This document shows, piece by piece, positions 23,189 to 32,221 of a DNA stretch of 64,000 nt. Numbering within the stretch: position 1 is the first letter of the stretch; the number at the start of each line of letters is the position of its first letter. The notes below the pieces were generated by a model. The model was not told the origin of the DNA and did no database searches. It worked only from the letters and a program-made list of their open reading frames with translations. The DNA is from Thalassolituus maritimus (lineage in GTDB: Bacteria > Pseudomonadota > Gammaproteobacteria > Pseudomonadales > Oceanobacteraceae), in contig NZ_FTOH01000001.1 in NCBI RefSeq assembly GCF_900156675.1, positions 558,001 to 622,000 of the forward strand, in the 5' to 3' direction. Both the position numbers and the translations under genes were made by a program.

Positions 23189-25108
23189 ATGACAGATTCA
23201 ACCTACCGTAACGCTACCACTGAAGCAGATGCCACCTCTGGGTATTGGAGCAATTCATCCAGTAATACACTTCCCCCTCCGGATATGATGGGCCCTTATA
23301 TGCGTTTCCGGCCTTTGCCGACCACCGGTGTTGAGAAACGTCGGGCGCATATTATCGGTAGTGGTATTGCAGGGATAGCGGCGGCATTTTACCTGATCCG
23401 CGATGGGCACATGCCCGCTGCTAATATTACTGTCTATGACAGTTTGCCTAAAGAAGGTGGCTCACTGGATGGTGCGGGTAATGCTGAAGAGGGCTATCTT
23501 ATACGCGGCGGTCGTGAAATGAATTGGAATTATGACAACTTCTGGGACATGTTTCAGGAGGTGCCGGCGCTGGAGTTACCAGAAGGTTTCAGCGTGTTAG
23601 ACGAATATCGTCTGTTGAACGATGCTGATCCAAATTATTCTCGTGCGCGCTTGATGCATCAGTGTGGCACGATTCGCGATTTCAGCGATTTTGGCTTGAG
23701 CAAGAAACACCAGTGGGAGTTATTGAAGCTTCTTCTGAAACGTAAAGAAGATCTCAATGATCTCACCATTGAACAATATTTCTCAGAGAGTTTTCTTGAG
23801 ACGAACTTCTGGTTCTTCTGGCGTTCCATGTTTGCCTTTCAGAATTGGCATAGCCTGCTGGAGATGAAGCTCTACATGCATCGTTTTCTGGATGCAATTG
23901 ATGGTTTGAACGACATGTCCGCGCTGGTATTCCCTAAATACAATCAGTATGAGAGCTTTGTTCTGCCATTGGTAACTATGCTGAAAGCAAAGGGCGTTCA
24001 GTTTGTTACGCAGGAGCGCATCCGTGATCTTGAGTTCAGTGAGGTAGGTGAAGAGCTGACGGTTACCGGCCTTTTATATGGAGATGGTGAGCGTATCGAG
24101 GTCGCTGATGATGATCTGGTATTTGCTTTGACAGGATCAATGACCGAAGGGTCAGGTTATGGTGATATGGATACGGTTGCACACTCTGATCGGGGAGTTC
24201 ATGAGCCCGGGCCTGGAAGCGACTGGGAACTGTGGCAGAACCTTGCACGTCGGTCGGCGCGATTTGGTCAGCCTGATAAGTTCGTCAGTGATACGGATCG
24301 CTCTGCCTGGATTTCGGCAACACTGACTTGCTCTCCATCACATCTGACAGAGAAATTCGCCGAACTCTCGGTAAATGACCCATATTCAGGCGGTACTGTA
24401 ACAGGTGGCATTATTACCTTTACCGATTCGGCCTGGGTTATGAGCGTAACACTTAATCGACAGCCGCACTTTCGCGACCAACCTGAAGATGTGTTAGTTG
24501 CTTGGGTCTATGCTCTGCGTATTGATGTACCGGGTGATTTCGTCAGTAAACCGATGCGCGAATGCACAGGTCGCGAAATTCTGCAGGAGCTCAGCTATCA
24601 CCTTGGGTTGAAAGATGGGTTACAGGATATTGAGGCATCGACTAAGGTGCGGACGGCTTTTATGCCATACATTACAGCGGAGTTCATGCCTCGCGCTGCG
24701 GGAGATCGTCCACGCGTCGTTCCTGACGGGTGTCGTAATCTGGCGCTTGTTGGGCAGTTTGTAGAGACGAACAATGACGTTGTTTTTACGATGGAGAGTT
24801 CAGTGCGAACAGCAAAAATTGGCGTTTATCAATTGCTAGGTATCCCCAAGCGCGTTGCTGACATCAGCCCGACGCAGTATGACATCCGTCATCTTCTGAA
24901 AGGTGCCAGAGCACTTAATAACGGAAAACCTTTTCCGGGGGAACGTATTCTTCACAGACTATTGGACAACACGTATTTTGCTCATATCCTGCCGCCTCTG
25001 CCTGAAGAAGAGGATGCTCATTCGCGGAAGTCCGAACTTGATCAATGGCTTCAGAGTGTAAAACAGAAGTGGTTGGCGCTGGAGGATAAAGTGCATTCCT
25101 TGCGTTAG
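23189..25108 (+). CDS. ohyA: oleate hydratase (MCRA family)
   Basis: A protein of about 639 residues that adds water to the cis-9 double bond of oleic acid to give 10-hydroxystearate using FAD as structural cofactor. Visible family features are the Rossmann motif GSGIAGIAAAFYLIRDG, the highly conserved GGREMNWNYDNFWDMF segment, and the C-terminal FVETNNDVVFTMESSVRTAKIGVY FAD-contact region. I use ATG 23189; a TTG at 23153 is the alternative and adds 12 residues. Physiologically it detoxifies or channels unsaturated fatty acids, in keeping with fadBA and alkB in the window. It stands as its own transcription unit ahead of the CMD-family gene. Confidence 0.95.
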   Translation: MTDSTYRNATTEADATSGYWSNSSSNTLPPPDMMGPYMRFRPLPTTGVEKRRAHIIGSGIAGIAAAFYLIRDGHMPAANITVYDSLPKEGGSLDGAGNAEEGYLIRGGREMNWNYDNFWDMFQEVPALELPEGFSVLDEYRLLNDADPNYSRARLMHQCGTIRDFSDFGLSKKHQWELLKLLLKRKEDLNDLTIEQYFSESFLETNFWFFWRSMFAFQNWHSLLEMKLYMHRFLDAIDGLNDMSALVFPKYNQYESFVLPLVTMLKAKGVQFVTQERIRDLEFSEVGEELTVTGLLYGDGERIEVADDDLVFALTGSMTEGSGYGDMDTVAHSDRGVHEPGPGSDWELWQNLARRSARFGQPDKFVSDTDRSAWISATLTCSPSHLTEKFAELSVNDPYSGGTVTGGIITFTDSAWVMSVTLNRQPHFRDQPEDVLVAWVYALRIDVPGDFVSKPMRECTGREILQELSYHLGLKDGLQDIEASTKVRTAFMPYITAEFMPRAAGDRPRVVPDGCRNLALVGQFVETNNDVVFTMESSVRTAKIGVYQLLGIPKRVADISPTQYDIRHLLKGARALNNGKPFPGERILHRLLDNTYFAHILPPLPEEEDAHSRKSELDQWLQSVKQKWLALEDKVHSLR

Positions 25109-25230
25109 TGAGGTATGAATAAGGATAAAGAGAAGACAGTCATTTATTTCTGTATGAATGTCGAAAATATTCAATATCCACACTGAGTCATATCTTATCT
25201 TAGCTCTAACAAATTAAGAGGAGATGAGAT

Positions 25231-25692
25231 ATGACGTTACGTGCAAACTACTTCGCCCTGGCCGATAAAGGTATGGAAATTCTGATGAATCAGGAATCCT
25301 ACCTGAGAGGTCAATTCAGTATTTCAGAAACGTTAACAATATCCGTTTGGGAACTGGTTAAACTTCGGATATCCCAGATAAATCAATGTGCCTTTTGTAT
25401 TGATATGCACAGTAAAGATGCTCTGAGTCAGGGTGAGGCCAGCGAGCGTATTCTTGGTTTGAATGCCTGGCGGGATATGCCGTTCTATTCGGAAGTCGAG
25501 CGCGTGGCATTGGAATGGGCTGAGCACCTGACGTCTGGTAAGCCTGTAGGTGATGATATCTATCAAAAGGCAATTGATGGGCTGGGCGAGCAAGCTATCG
25601 TTGATTTAACTATTGCGGTGAATGCCATCAATAGCTGGAACCGAATTGCTAAAACATTTAAGCCAGAGGTAGGTAGCTATAAATCACAGTAG
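25231..25692 (+). CDS. carboxymuconolactone decarboxylase / AhpD-like protein
   Basis: A 153-residue protein of the CMD/AhpD family. The redox motif C-A-F-C-I-D-M-H (Cys53, Cys56, His60) is intact, as in the alkylhydroperoxidase AhpD core and in many stand-alone CMD proteins. It has a strong ribosome binding site (AGAGGAGATGAG). The gene is followed after about 20 bases by an AraC regulator that may be co-transcribed. The likely role is peroxide reduction or a thiol-disulfide reaction; the substrate is unknown. Confidence 0.88.
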   Translation: MTLRANYFALADKGMEILMNQESYLRGQFSISETLTISVWELVKLRISQINQCAFCIDMHSKDALSQGEASERILGLNAWRDMPFYSEVERVALEWAEHLTSGKPVGDDIYQKAIDGLGEQAIVDLTIAVNAINSWNRIAKTFKPEVGSYKSQ

Positions 25693-25714
25693 ATCATTCA
25701 GACAGGCTCTGGAC

Positions 25715-26452
25715 TTGCGGCTGACCAGACCTTCGGGGCAGCTATCCACTTGTGTACAGGGAATATGGTCAGCGTCTGTCACTCGGTCTGCTCCCGTTAC
25801 GAAACCGCTGTATTCTGACGCAGGTAGTGGTGTCATTTTTAATCTTTCTGGTGACTTGATTATCGGCGACCAGGTTATGCCAGAAGGTGTCATCATGCTA
25901 CCAACGAAGAAAACGGCAGAGAATATTGTGATGGCTCCAGGCGCCGAGTTAGCGGGCATTCGCTTTCTGCCTGCTGTTGGCTACGGCGTTCTTGGTTGTC
26001 ACTACGATAGAGCGACTCTGCTTCTACCTGAGCAGGATCAGGGGTACGGTCTTCACAGTATCTACAATAAGCTGACGGAGGCGATCGACGCCGACTCCCG
26101 AATCGAAGCTCTGTATCGTTGGGCTGCTACCAATCTTACTACCAACAAGATAGTTCCTGGTACGCTGGCAGCAGTATTGCGGTCTGTTGAACGAAATCAG
26201 TCTCTGGGAAAACTCGATCATAGTGTTGAGTTGAGCCAACGCCAGATAGAGCGGATTTTTAAGCAGTGGCTAGATATGACTCCTAAGCACTATCAGCGGA
26301 TTCTTAGAGTCAAAAAGGTCATCGACTTCCTGAAGACCCATGAGGCGGTTGGGTTGGCTGATGTTGCTCAGCAGTTCGGATTCAGTGATCAAGCACATAT
26401 GACCCGGGAGTTCCGTGCTATCGCGTGCGTTACTCCGGGGAGTATTCAATAG
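25715..26452 (+). CDS. AraC-family transcriptional regulator
   Basis: About 245 residues. The C-terminus has two helix-turn-helix motifs: LSQRQIERIFKQWLDMTPKHYQRILRVKK and VGLADVAQQFGFSDQAHMTREFRAIACVTP. The N-terminus (LTRPSGQLSTCVQGIWSASV) is of the type found in AraC regulators related to DUF6597. The start is uncertain: TTG 25715 is the first acceptable start after the upstream stop region, and the homologous-looking text (SFRQALDLRLTRPS) extends a few codons further upstream without an ATG. It probably controls the CMD-family or VOC-fold neighbour. Confidence 0.85.
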   Translation: MRLTRPSGQLSTCVQGIWSASVTRSAPVTKPLYSDAGSGVIFNLSGDLIIGDQVMPEGVIMLPTKKTAENIVMAPGAELAGIRFLPAVGYGVLGCHYDRATLLLPEQDQGYGLHSIYNKLTEAIDADSRIEALYRWAATNLTTNKIVPGTLAAVLRSVERNQSLGKLDHSVELSQRQIERIFKQWLDMTPKHYQRILRVKKVIDFLKTHEAVGLADVAQQFGFSDQAHMTREFRAIACVTPGSIQ

Positions 26453-26567
26453 CCTCTCTCACACGCCAGGTACTTATAAGGTTGTGTACCACAACAGAAC
26501 TGCATTAATGTAGTGGTTCAATGTAAGACAATATGTCAGCCATTATTGATCAAGGACGAATCTAACT

Positions 26568-26927
26568 ATGAGATCCCCGATAAATAGCCTTGTGGCTGTG
26601 ATTCCCGTAAAAGACTTCGATAAAGCTTCAGCGTGGTACGCAACACTTTTGGGTCGCGAGGCCGATCTTATTCCTGTGGATGAGGTCGCTGAGTGGCAAT
26701 TGGCGGAAGGCGCATGGCTACAGGTGAGTATTGATCCGGAGCGAGCAGGCAGTACAACAGTGGTGATTGGTGTGGACGATCTCGAGCAGCAACGTCAGTT
26801 GTGTAACGATGCAGGCATCACTTTAGGTGACGTTCAGGAATATCCTGGCGTGATTAAGATGGCAGACATCTGCGACCCTGAGGGTAACAAGGTGTCATTC
26901 GTTGAAGATATTTCTGAAGGCAATTAA
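26568..26927 (+). CDS. glyoxalase/bleomycin-resistance (VOC) fold protein
   Basis: A 119-residue protein with the paired beta-alpha-beta-beta-beta modules of the vicinal oxygen chelate fold: LVAVIPVKDFDKASAWYATLLGREADL at the start and ICDPEGNKVSFVED at the end, the hallmark DPxGN-x-x-x-F/L segment. Metal ligands are not complete by eye: Glu114 of the end motif is replaced by an F-V-E arrangement, so the reaction cannot be assigned. It has an AAGGACG ribosome binding site. It sits between the AraC gene and a secreted hydrolase. Confidence 0.85.
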   Translation: MRSPINSLVAVIPVKDFDKASAWYATLLGREADLIPVDEVAEWQLAEGAWLQVSIDPERAGSTTVVIGVDDLEQQRQLCNDAGITLGDVQEYPGVIKMADICDPEGNKVSFVEDISEGN

Positions 26928-26946
26928 GCGGGCTTTAGTAGTAGAT

Positions 26947-27885
26947 ATGATGAAGCGTAAGGTATTAATTTTTGCGACGATATTTTTTTCCGTCGTCGTC
27001 GGTGCTCATGAGGCTACGACTCAAACGCTGAAGAGACAAGATGGATCTCTCGTTGATTACTATCTTCTGAATAAATCAGATGCCTCCCCGAGTGATACGC
27101 TATTGCTTATTTTACAAGGTTCAGATTGCAACAGTGTCTTACAGGTAGAATCGATATTTTCAAACTTAAAGAACGTGTGGCCAGAGGCAGATCTTCTTCT
27201 TATCGAGAAGTATGGGATAACGCGTGAGTTAGCATTCAGTTCCGATGCAGAACGGTCTGACTGTCCGCATGCGTATATTCAGAACGATAGCCCGAAGCAG
27301 CGGGTTTCAGATATTAAGGCAGTTTTACGGGAGGTACGCAGAGATTTTGCTTACCCGAGATTCATTGTTGTGGGAGGGAGTGAAGGCGCTCTCGTGGCTA
27401 ATCTCCTGGCGGCGGAAATAGACACTATCGATGCGACTGTTGCTTTTAACGGCGGTGGCCAGATGTTCGTTGATGATGTTCTGCATAGTATCGATGCGGG
27501 CGCTGCTAACAGCGAGGAAGCAGTAGAGGCCGCTCAGGGTTTTCTTGGGTTTTCAAATCATGTCCTGAACAGCGAGCCATCAGATTTGCAAGTCAGTGGT
27601 CACGGGTATCACTGGTGGTATCAAATGCTGTCGATAGACCAGCTTGAGATTCTCAAAGAAGTGAATACGCCTTTATTGCTTATTCAGGGAGGACGGGATT
27701 CTTCTGTTTCGCCAGCCAAAGTAAGCGAGATGATTGAGTCTCTGCGGCAAGTTCAGAAAAATAATATCGAGTTCATAGCATACGAGAATCTTGATCACAC
27801 CTTTAATGACAGTCTGGGCCTGAGTCATCGAAAGTCAGTGGTGGAAGATATACATAGTTGGCTTGATAGTACGCTGAATCAATAG
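26947..27885 (+). CDS. secreted alpha/beta hydrolase
   Basis: A 312-residue protein; ATG 26947 starts a signal peptide (KRKVLIFATIFFSVVVGAHEA). The alpha/beta hydrolase triad is visible: nucleophile Ser in the elbow VVGGSEGAL, acid Asp in LLIQGGRDSSVSP, and His in NLDHTFND near the C-terminus. The conserved CPHAY and CN residues suggest a disulfide. The layout resembles prolyl-oligopeptidase-like esterases. The substrate is unknown. It ends at the terminator at 27896. Confidence 0.82.
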   Translation: MMKRKVLIFATIFFSVVVGAHEATTQTLKRQDGSLVDYYLLNKSDASPSDTLLLILQGSDCNSVLQVESIFSNLKNVWPEADLLLIEKYGITRELAFSSDAERSDCPHAYIQNDSPKQRVSDIKAVLREVRRDFAYPRFIVVGGSEGALVANLLAAEIDTIDATVAFNGGGQMFVDDVLHSIDAGAANSEEAVEAAQGFLGFSNHVLNSEPSDLQVSGHGYHWWYQMLSIDQLEILKEVNTPLLLIQGGRDSSVSPAKVSEMIESLRQVQKNNIEFIAYENLDHTFNDSLGLSHRKSVVEDIHSWLDSTLNQ

Positions 27886-27895
27886 ATCGTGATGT

Positions 27896-27918
27896 GCCCC
27901 TCCGTCCGGAGGGGCTTT
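27896..27918 (+). terminator. factor-independent terminator
   Basis: The stem GCCCCTCCG / CGGAGGGGC with a two-base loop is followed by a short T tract (TTT). It lies between the convergent hydrolase and PhlG-like genes and may act in both directions; the T tract is weak. Confidence 0.65.
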
Positions 27919-27921
27919 CGC

Positions 27922-29121
27922 TTATTCAACAGGTTCCAGATTTTGTTCTGCGAACAGCTCGGGTAAGAAATACTGCAGCATCTGCATTTCTTGCAGTGCA
28001 TGTTTCCCCAGTTCATCTGTAAAACCTGGCATTACCCAGTTAAGAAAGAAGGGGACATTGAACGTCGATCGCATCACGATGCCGTCCCCAGTGTCGTTCA
28101 TCTGATATTCGTGAATCATATCCTGCGGCATGATGCCATTGAGTCCGGCCAGATCAGTCTGAGCATAGAGCCAATGCTCGTATTCCACCCGGTCTGCCGC
28201 TTCTTCTTTTGGAAGCCAGGTAATCAGAAGCGAATTCTTATAAGGCCCAAGGTATTCATCAACCTTTTGTACTGCCCCGGGCGAGTAGGTCGTATTATTC
28301 GGGCTTTCGGGGGCTTCAAGCCACTCGAAGCTCAGGTGCGCAGTCGGGTGCCAGCGCTTGTAACGATAGCTGCTGTCGATGTTGTCCCACCACCAGTTCA
28401 TCATGTCTGGCGTCAGGCCTTTGATTTCCTGATCTACGATGACGGTTTTTAACCAGAAGCCGTTTTTCTCTACACGGTAGGTGCCTCGGGATTCAAGTTC
28501 AGTTTCGATGAACTCCTGTTGAAAAAGCTCCGGTAAAAACTCGCTAGTACGGGTGAGGTCTGAACGTAGGTGCTCGGTCAGGGTGGTCTGTATTCCGGGG
28601 AATGCAATGGCAGCGACGTCTGGCAGCAGGAGCGTAACGTGTACGTCTGTTCCTGTCAGGTTTTCATCGGGCTGATAGTCGTACACAAGCCAGCCGTTGC
28701 CGGGGATTGATATGTCTTGAAGCCTCTGGAATTCAATCTCCGCAACCAGTTGATAGTCTCCGGCGTCAGTATTGTAGGGTTCAGCCCACGTGACCTGTGT
28801 ATCAATGGTGAAGCCTCCCAGATACTCCGATATGTTCTGTACGGTTCCAACCGCAATATCCAATGAGTCTGGGTCGGCTGGAGGCGAAACCAGTTCGAAA
28901 CTGATGTGCTGTTCAGGGTTCCAGGAGATAAAGCGTTCTTCAGTACGAATGTTATTCCACCACCAGTCCAGCATTTCGGGGGCGACCCCTTCGATGTTCT
29001 GGTCGAATTCGATGGCAATTCTGTAGCCTTCGGGCAGTGAGGCTTCGGCTGTACCCAGCATCAGGCTCATAAGCACTAATGGGGCGGTATGTTTTACAGC
29101 TTTATTACTTCGGGTTGTCAT
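27922..29121 (-). CDS. secreted protein with two PhlG/DAPG-hydrolase-like domains
   Basis: A 399-residue protein from ATG 29121 with a signal peptide ending near GTAEAS. The sequence is an internal duplication: unit 1 (about 30-210) has LDWWWNNIRTEERFISWNPEQHISFEL and LTEHLRSDLTRTSEFLPELF; unit 2 (about 220-395) has MNWWWDNIDSSYRYKRWHPTAHLSFEW and ELGKHALQEMQMLQYFLPELF. The WWW-x...WHP-x-x-H and H-x3-E patterns match the 2,4-diacetylphloroglucinol hydrolase (PhlG) family, whose zinc ligands include two His and two Glu. Unit 1 has Asn for the first His (WNP) and Asp for the Glu (H-x3-D). It is divergent from a TetR regulator across a 28-bp palindrome. The substrate is unknown. Confidence 0.8.
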   Translation of the reverse strand: MTTRSNKAVKHTAPLVLMSLMLGTAEASLPEGYRIAIEFDQNIEGVAPEMLDWWWNNIRTEERFISWNPEQHISFELVSPPADPDSLDIAVGTVQNISEYLGGFTIDTQVTWAEPYNTDAGDYQLVAEIEFQRLQDISIPGNGWLVYDYQPDENLTGTDVHVTLLLPDVAAIAFPGIQTTLTEHLRSDLTRTSEFLPELFQQEFIETELESRGTYRVEKNGFWLKTVIVDQEIKGLTPDMMNWWWDNIDSSYRYKRWHPTAHLSFEWLEAPESPNNTTYSPGAVQKVDEYLGPYKNSLLITWLPKEEAADRVEYEHWLYAQTDLAGLNGIMPQDMIHEYQMNDTGDGIVMRSTFNVPFFLNWVMPGFTDELGKHALQEMQMLQYFLPELFAEQNLEPVE

Positions 29122-29139
29122 GAGAGCTTCTCCTTTTTC

Positions 29140-29167
29140 TTTTAATAATACATGTGTGTTATTAAAA
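29140..29167. promoter_or_regulatory. 28-bp palindrome, candidate TetR operator
   Basis: Arms TTTTAATAA (29140-29148) and TTATTAAAA (29159-29167) are a perfect 9-bp inverted repeat, and an inner ACA/TGT pair continues the symmetry around a central TG. It lies between the divergent starts of the PhlG-like gene (29121) and the TetR gene (29288), where a TetR-family dimer would repress one or both. Confidence 0.75.
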
Positions 29168-29287
29168 AGAAACGCAGAGCCCATGACAATGGCACAAATT
29201 GCCCGGACAATAGAGGGATTGATTGCAATACCAACCACATGAGCCGTGAAGTACACCGAAGGGGCTCAACTGATTCAGGAACCGAGA

Positions 29288-29941
29288 ATGACAGCAGGGC
29301 GCCCTGGAAAACGCAGTGCCAGCGACGCAGAACGAACACGCGGTGCCATTATTGGAGCAGCATTGGCGGCGTTTGCAGAGCAGGGATTTGATAAGGCGAG
29401 TGTCAGGGATATTGCCCGTGAAGCGGGCGTTAGCCACGGTGTTCTTCGTCATCATTTCGGCAGCAAGATGGCGCTCTGGACCCAGGTGATGGATCAGGTG
29501 TTTGATCATTTCGCCAATTACATGGTGCCACTGTTCAGCTCAGTGAATAAGTCTGCCTCTGAGGAACCTCCTCTAAGTGCGGCTGAGAGTTTTCGTAAGG
29601 TTGTCTGCGGTTTTGTTGATATATCGCTGCAGAATCCAGAGTACACGCGGTTATTTGTGCTTGAAACCAAGGGCGAAGGCGAGCGCGCAGAATATTGTCA
29701 GAAGCGCTTTGCTGCGTTACACGAAGCGATTGATGGATTATTTAGCCAGGCGAAAGAGGAAATACCTGCGCTGGCGAATCACTCAAATGACAGTTTCTTT
29801 TACTGCCTGATGAGCCTTACGTACTTTCATCTGGTGTTTCCGGCGATGGGCGCGAGCATTGAGTTTCCGGTGGACGGCGGGTTTTCCTCGAAGCGCGACA
29901 TGATACTCGGTGTTCTGCTACCTGACTTTATATCTGTCTGA
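29288..29941 (+). CDS. TetR/AcrR-family transcriptional repressor
   Basis: A 217-residue protein. The N-terminal helix-turn-helix is clear: RTRGAIIGAALAAFAEQGFDKASVRDIAREAGVSHGVLRHHFGSK. The rest is the helical ligand-binding and dimerisation domain. I use ATG 29288 (AGGA upstream); a GTG at 29246 would add 14 residues. It is divergent from the secreted PhlG-like gene and likely controls it through the palindrome at 29140. The ligand is unknown. Confidence 0.9.
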   Translation: MTAGRPGKRSASDAERTRGAIIGAALAAFAEQGFDKASVRDIAREAGVSHGVLRHHFGSKMALWTQVMDQVFDHFANYMVPLFSSVNKSASEEPPLSAAESFRKVVCGFVDISLQNPEYTRLFVLETKGEGERAEYCQKRFAALHEAIDGLFSQAKEEIPALANHSNDSFFYCLMSLTYFHLVFPAMGASIEFPVDGGFSSKRDMILGVLLPDFISV

Positions 29942-30083
29942 TTGCGAAGGCGGTCACACTCTGGAAATACTCTAAGACTTTTTGCGCATTCACATTGAGT
30001 ATGGGGCGTTGCGGGACTAACCTTAAGACCAACTATGAGGGATTCTGCCGGTACAGGGGGAGTACACAACAAGAGGCCCAACG

Positions 30084-30866
30084 ATGCTGAAAGCTATTCT
30101 CCCGCTTTTCTTTTCCGCTTGTATCGGTCAGGCGGTCGCGCAACCCGATTCTACCGCTCCCCACGAAGACGCCCTCTCTGAAAAGCCGCTAAGGGTTGTT
30201 GTACCATTTATGGGAGATGCCCCGGGTCAAGGGCCTGAACATCCTCTTGTTGATGTTATTCGTCAGTGGCGTACAGAAACAGGGCGGGCAATCACGATCG
30301 AGCGTTTTCCTTTTAAACGTTCTCTGATGATGGCAGCTTCTGGTGAAGCTGATTTCCATTTTCCTTTGATCAAGGATCAGGATGAAACCGATAATGCACT
30401 GCCTTTCGGGTATTCGTCGACGACCATTTTTACGATTAATTTTGTGCTATACAGCCGCAGGGGAGAATCGCTGGATATTGATAACCTAGGGGACCATCGG
30501 ATTGCTACGCACGGTGGCCATGCGAATCTTTTCCCTTTCCCTACGATTGAAGATCACTCAATTGAGGGCTCCCTGCGGAAACTAGAAAGCGGCCGTATTG
30601 ACGGATTTATATTTGCCGACGCTGGGGCAGATCCTGTTCTGTTTGACCTGGGCTTGATGGGGATTCAGCGTCAGTTGTACAAGGTATACGATGTGCATGC
30701 GGTTATCGCACACGAAGCAAAGGGGGGGCCGATTGATCACTTTATTACTGAAGCAGCCCGACACATGGATCGGTCAATTCTGGGGTTGGCAATGGTTGAT
30801 CAACCTTATCGTGACTGGCAGATGGGTGATGACTCGATTCCTGCGTTAGTGCAGTCGGTGAAGTAG
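30084..30866 (+). CDS. periplasmic solute-binding protein, family 3-like
   Basis: A 260-residue protein with a signal peptide (cleavage near AVAQ, about residue 19-20). The features are those of amino-acid-type binding proteins used also as sensor inputs: LRVVVPFMGDAPGQGPEHPLVDVI for the first lobe, KRSLMMAASGEADFHFPLI, and the second lobe starting LDIDNLGDHRIATHGG. It is shorter than full amino-acid binders and no permease is nearby. It is convergent with the DUF3089 gene. Confidence 0.8.
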   Translation: MLKAILPLFFSACIGQAVAQPDSTAPHEDALSEKPLRVVVPFMGDAPGQGPEHPLVDVIRQWRTETGRAITIERFPFKRSLMMAASGEADFHFPLIKDQDETDNALPFGYSSTTIFTINFVLYSRRGESLDIDNLGDHRIATHGGHANLFPFPTIEDHSIEGSLRKLESGRIDGFIFADAGADPVLFDLGLMGIQRQLYKVYDVHAVIAHEAKGGPIDHFITEAARHMDRSILGLAMVDQPYRDWQMGDDSIPALVQSVK

Positions 30867-30892
30867 TCATCACCCTGAATGCAACGGGCTTG

Positions 30893-32086
30893 CTACCGCT
30901 GATCCCACGCGTTGATCTGATCGCCCGCTAATCTGATCAGGTCACCTTGGGCGATATTTACGTCGATGAGATGTAATCCCCAGCCTTTCACTACAATGAG
31001 TTCACCGCGATAGTCGTCAGCTCTTGGGTCTTCCGGGTCACTGTCGATGCTCACCTCTAGATAGTGTGCGCCTTGTGAATCTCTGACGCATTGACCGGAG
31101 AACTGACCGGGTACGGCGTAAAAATCCGCTTCGCGTTTGGCTCTCAGGCTTTTCCACCAACTTTTATACGGGCCACTGGAACCTTTCATCTCCAGTAACA
31201 CGTCGAAGGCGTAAGGCTGATCGAAAGGCAGGCGCGCCTGAAGTGTTTCGGTTCCGCCAGCAAGCGCAGCAGGGTGGGTACAAGCAGCCTCGAAACCTGG
31301 CTCAGAAACAACGCCAAAGCGCGGCATTTCCAGCTCTGGATCGCCTTTACGGAAGGTCGAGTAGGCGACGACGCAGCCAGACTGATTGGCCGAAGTACAC
31401 AGAGGCGTTTGCTGGAAGGTACCGCCAACTTGCTCACCGACAGGAACCGAAATCCCTGTACCAATAAGATGAGCGGCCACCAGGCGTTTGCTGAGCGCGT
31501 CGTTGTCTTCGATCTCTTCTTGCAGGAGGCGGGCAAGCAGGCGTGCTCCCTGAGAGTGGCCAACCAGAATAAAGCCGCGACCATTGCTGTCGTTGTTCAG
31601 GTAGTGCTCAAACGCACTACGAACATTCTGATAGGCCGTTTCGTTGGCTTTTGCCATGGTCTCTTCCGACACCAGGCCGTCACCGAGTGCGCCAATACCC
31701 AGGTAAGTCAGGGTGCGCTGGCGGTAGACCGGGGCAAACGTACGGCAGACTTCGCCGTAACGACCGAATTGTATTGCGGTGGTGTCTTTCTCTTGCGCAT
31801 CCGGTATCAGGTTGCTGTTTGCGGTGACATCCATAGAGGCGGTCGGATAGACGTAGAAGCAATCGACTGCTGGGATCTGTTCGATGTAGCCAGGTGTCAC
31901 TGAGCTGCTGCCATTGGCGGCGACACTAATAACAGACTGATCCCGAAGACAGACGTTGTTCTGATCGCGTTGCTCCGGGTGGCATAGCCAGTTATCTGAA
32001 TCCGAATAGTCGGGATTTTCTGCGGCGTTGGATGTGCTGAATCCAGTTAATAGCAGGGCCGCAACGGCGAGGCGATAGAGAAGCAT
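30893..32086 (-). CDS. secreted DUF3089 lipase-like protein
   Basis: A 397-residue protein with a signal peptide (cleavage after SNA). Family features: DCFYVYPTAS near residue 75-84, and the nucleophile elbow GHSQG with Ser178 in ILVGHSQGARLLARLL. The lipase-type alpha/beta hydrolase DUF3089 family is usually secreted, with unknown substrates that are often lipids. Several Cys pairs suggest disulfides. It lies convergent to the solute-binding gene and in the same direction as alkB, 135 bases after it and separated from it by the terminator at 32179. Confidence 0.88.
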   Translation of the reverse strand: MLLYRLAVAALLLTGFSTSNAAENPDYSDSDNWLCHPEQRDQNNVCLRDQSVISVAANGSSSVTPGYIEQIPAVDCFYVYPTASMDVTANSNLIPDAQEKDTTAIQFGRYGEVCRTFAPVYRQRTLTYLGIGALGDGLVSEETMAKANETAYQNVRSAFEHYLNNDSNGRGFILVGHSQGARLLARLLQEEIEDNDALSKRLVAAHLIGTGISVPVGEQVGGTFQQTPLCTSANQSGCVVAYSTFRKGDPELEMPRFGVVSEPGFEAACTHPAALAGGTETLQARLPFDQPYAFDVLLEMKGSSGPYKSWWKSLRAKREADFYAVPGQFSGQCVRDSQGAHYLEVSIDSDPEDPRADDYRGELIVVKGWGLHLIDVNIAQGDLIRLAGDQINAWDQR

Positions 32087-32178
32087 AGTGAATCCTTTAT
32101 TATTTTTTGATGAGATTCTACAGATTCTGTGCTGTCTGTCGCGGGCTGTTACTTAGTGGCGCGTATAGAGGCAGGCAT

Positions 32179-32204
32179 AAAAAAGGGGAGCCCGGAGGCT
32201 CCCC
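32179..32204 (-). terminator. factor-independent terminator of alkB
   Basis: On the minus strand GGGGAGCC-TCCG-GGCTCCCC is followed by TTTTTT. It lies about 17 bases after the alkB stop codon at 32222. Confidence 0.92.
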
Positions 32205-32221
32205 AAGGGGGTTAAAGCGTT

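Noticed and set aside
26568-27885. Operon of VOC protein and secreted hydrolase as an antibiotic-resistance unit
   Set aside because: Spacing is short but no specific resistance motif is present in either protein; the idea rests only on the broad family name.
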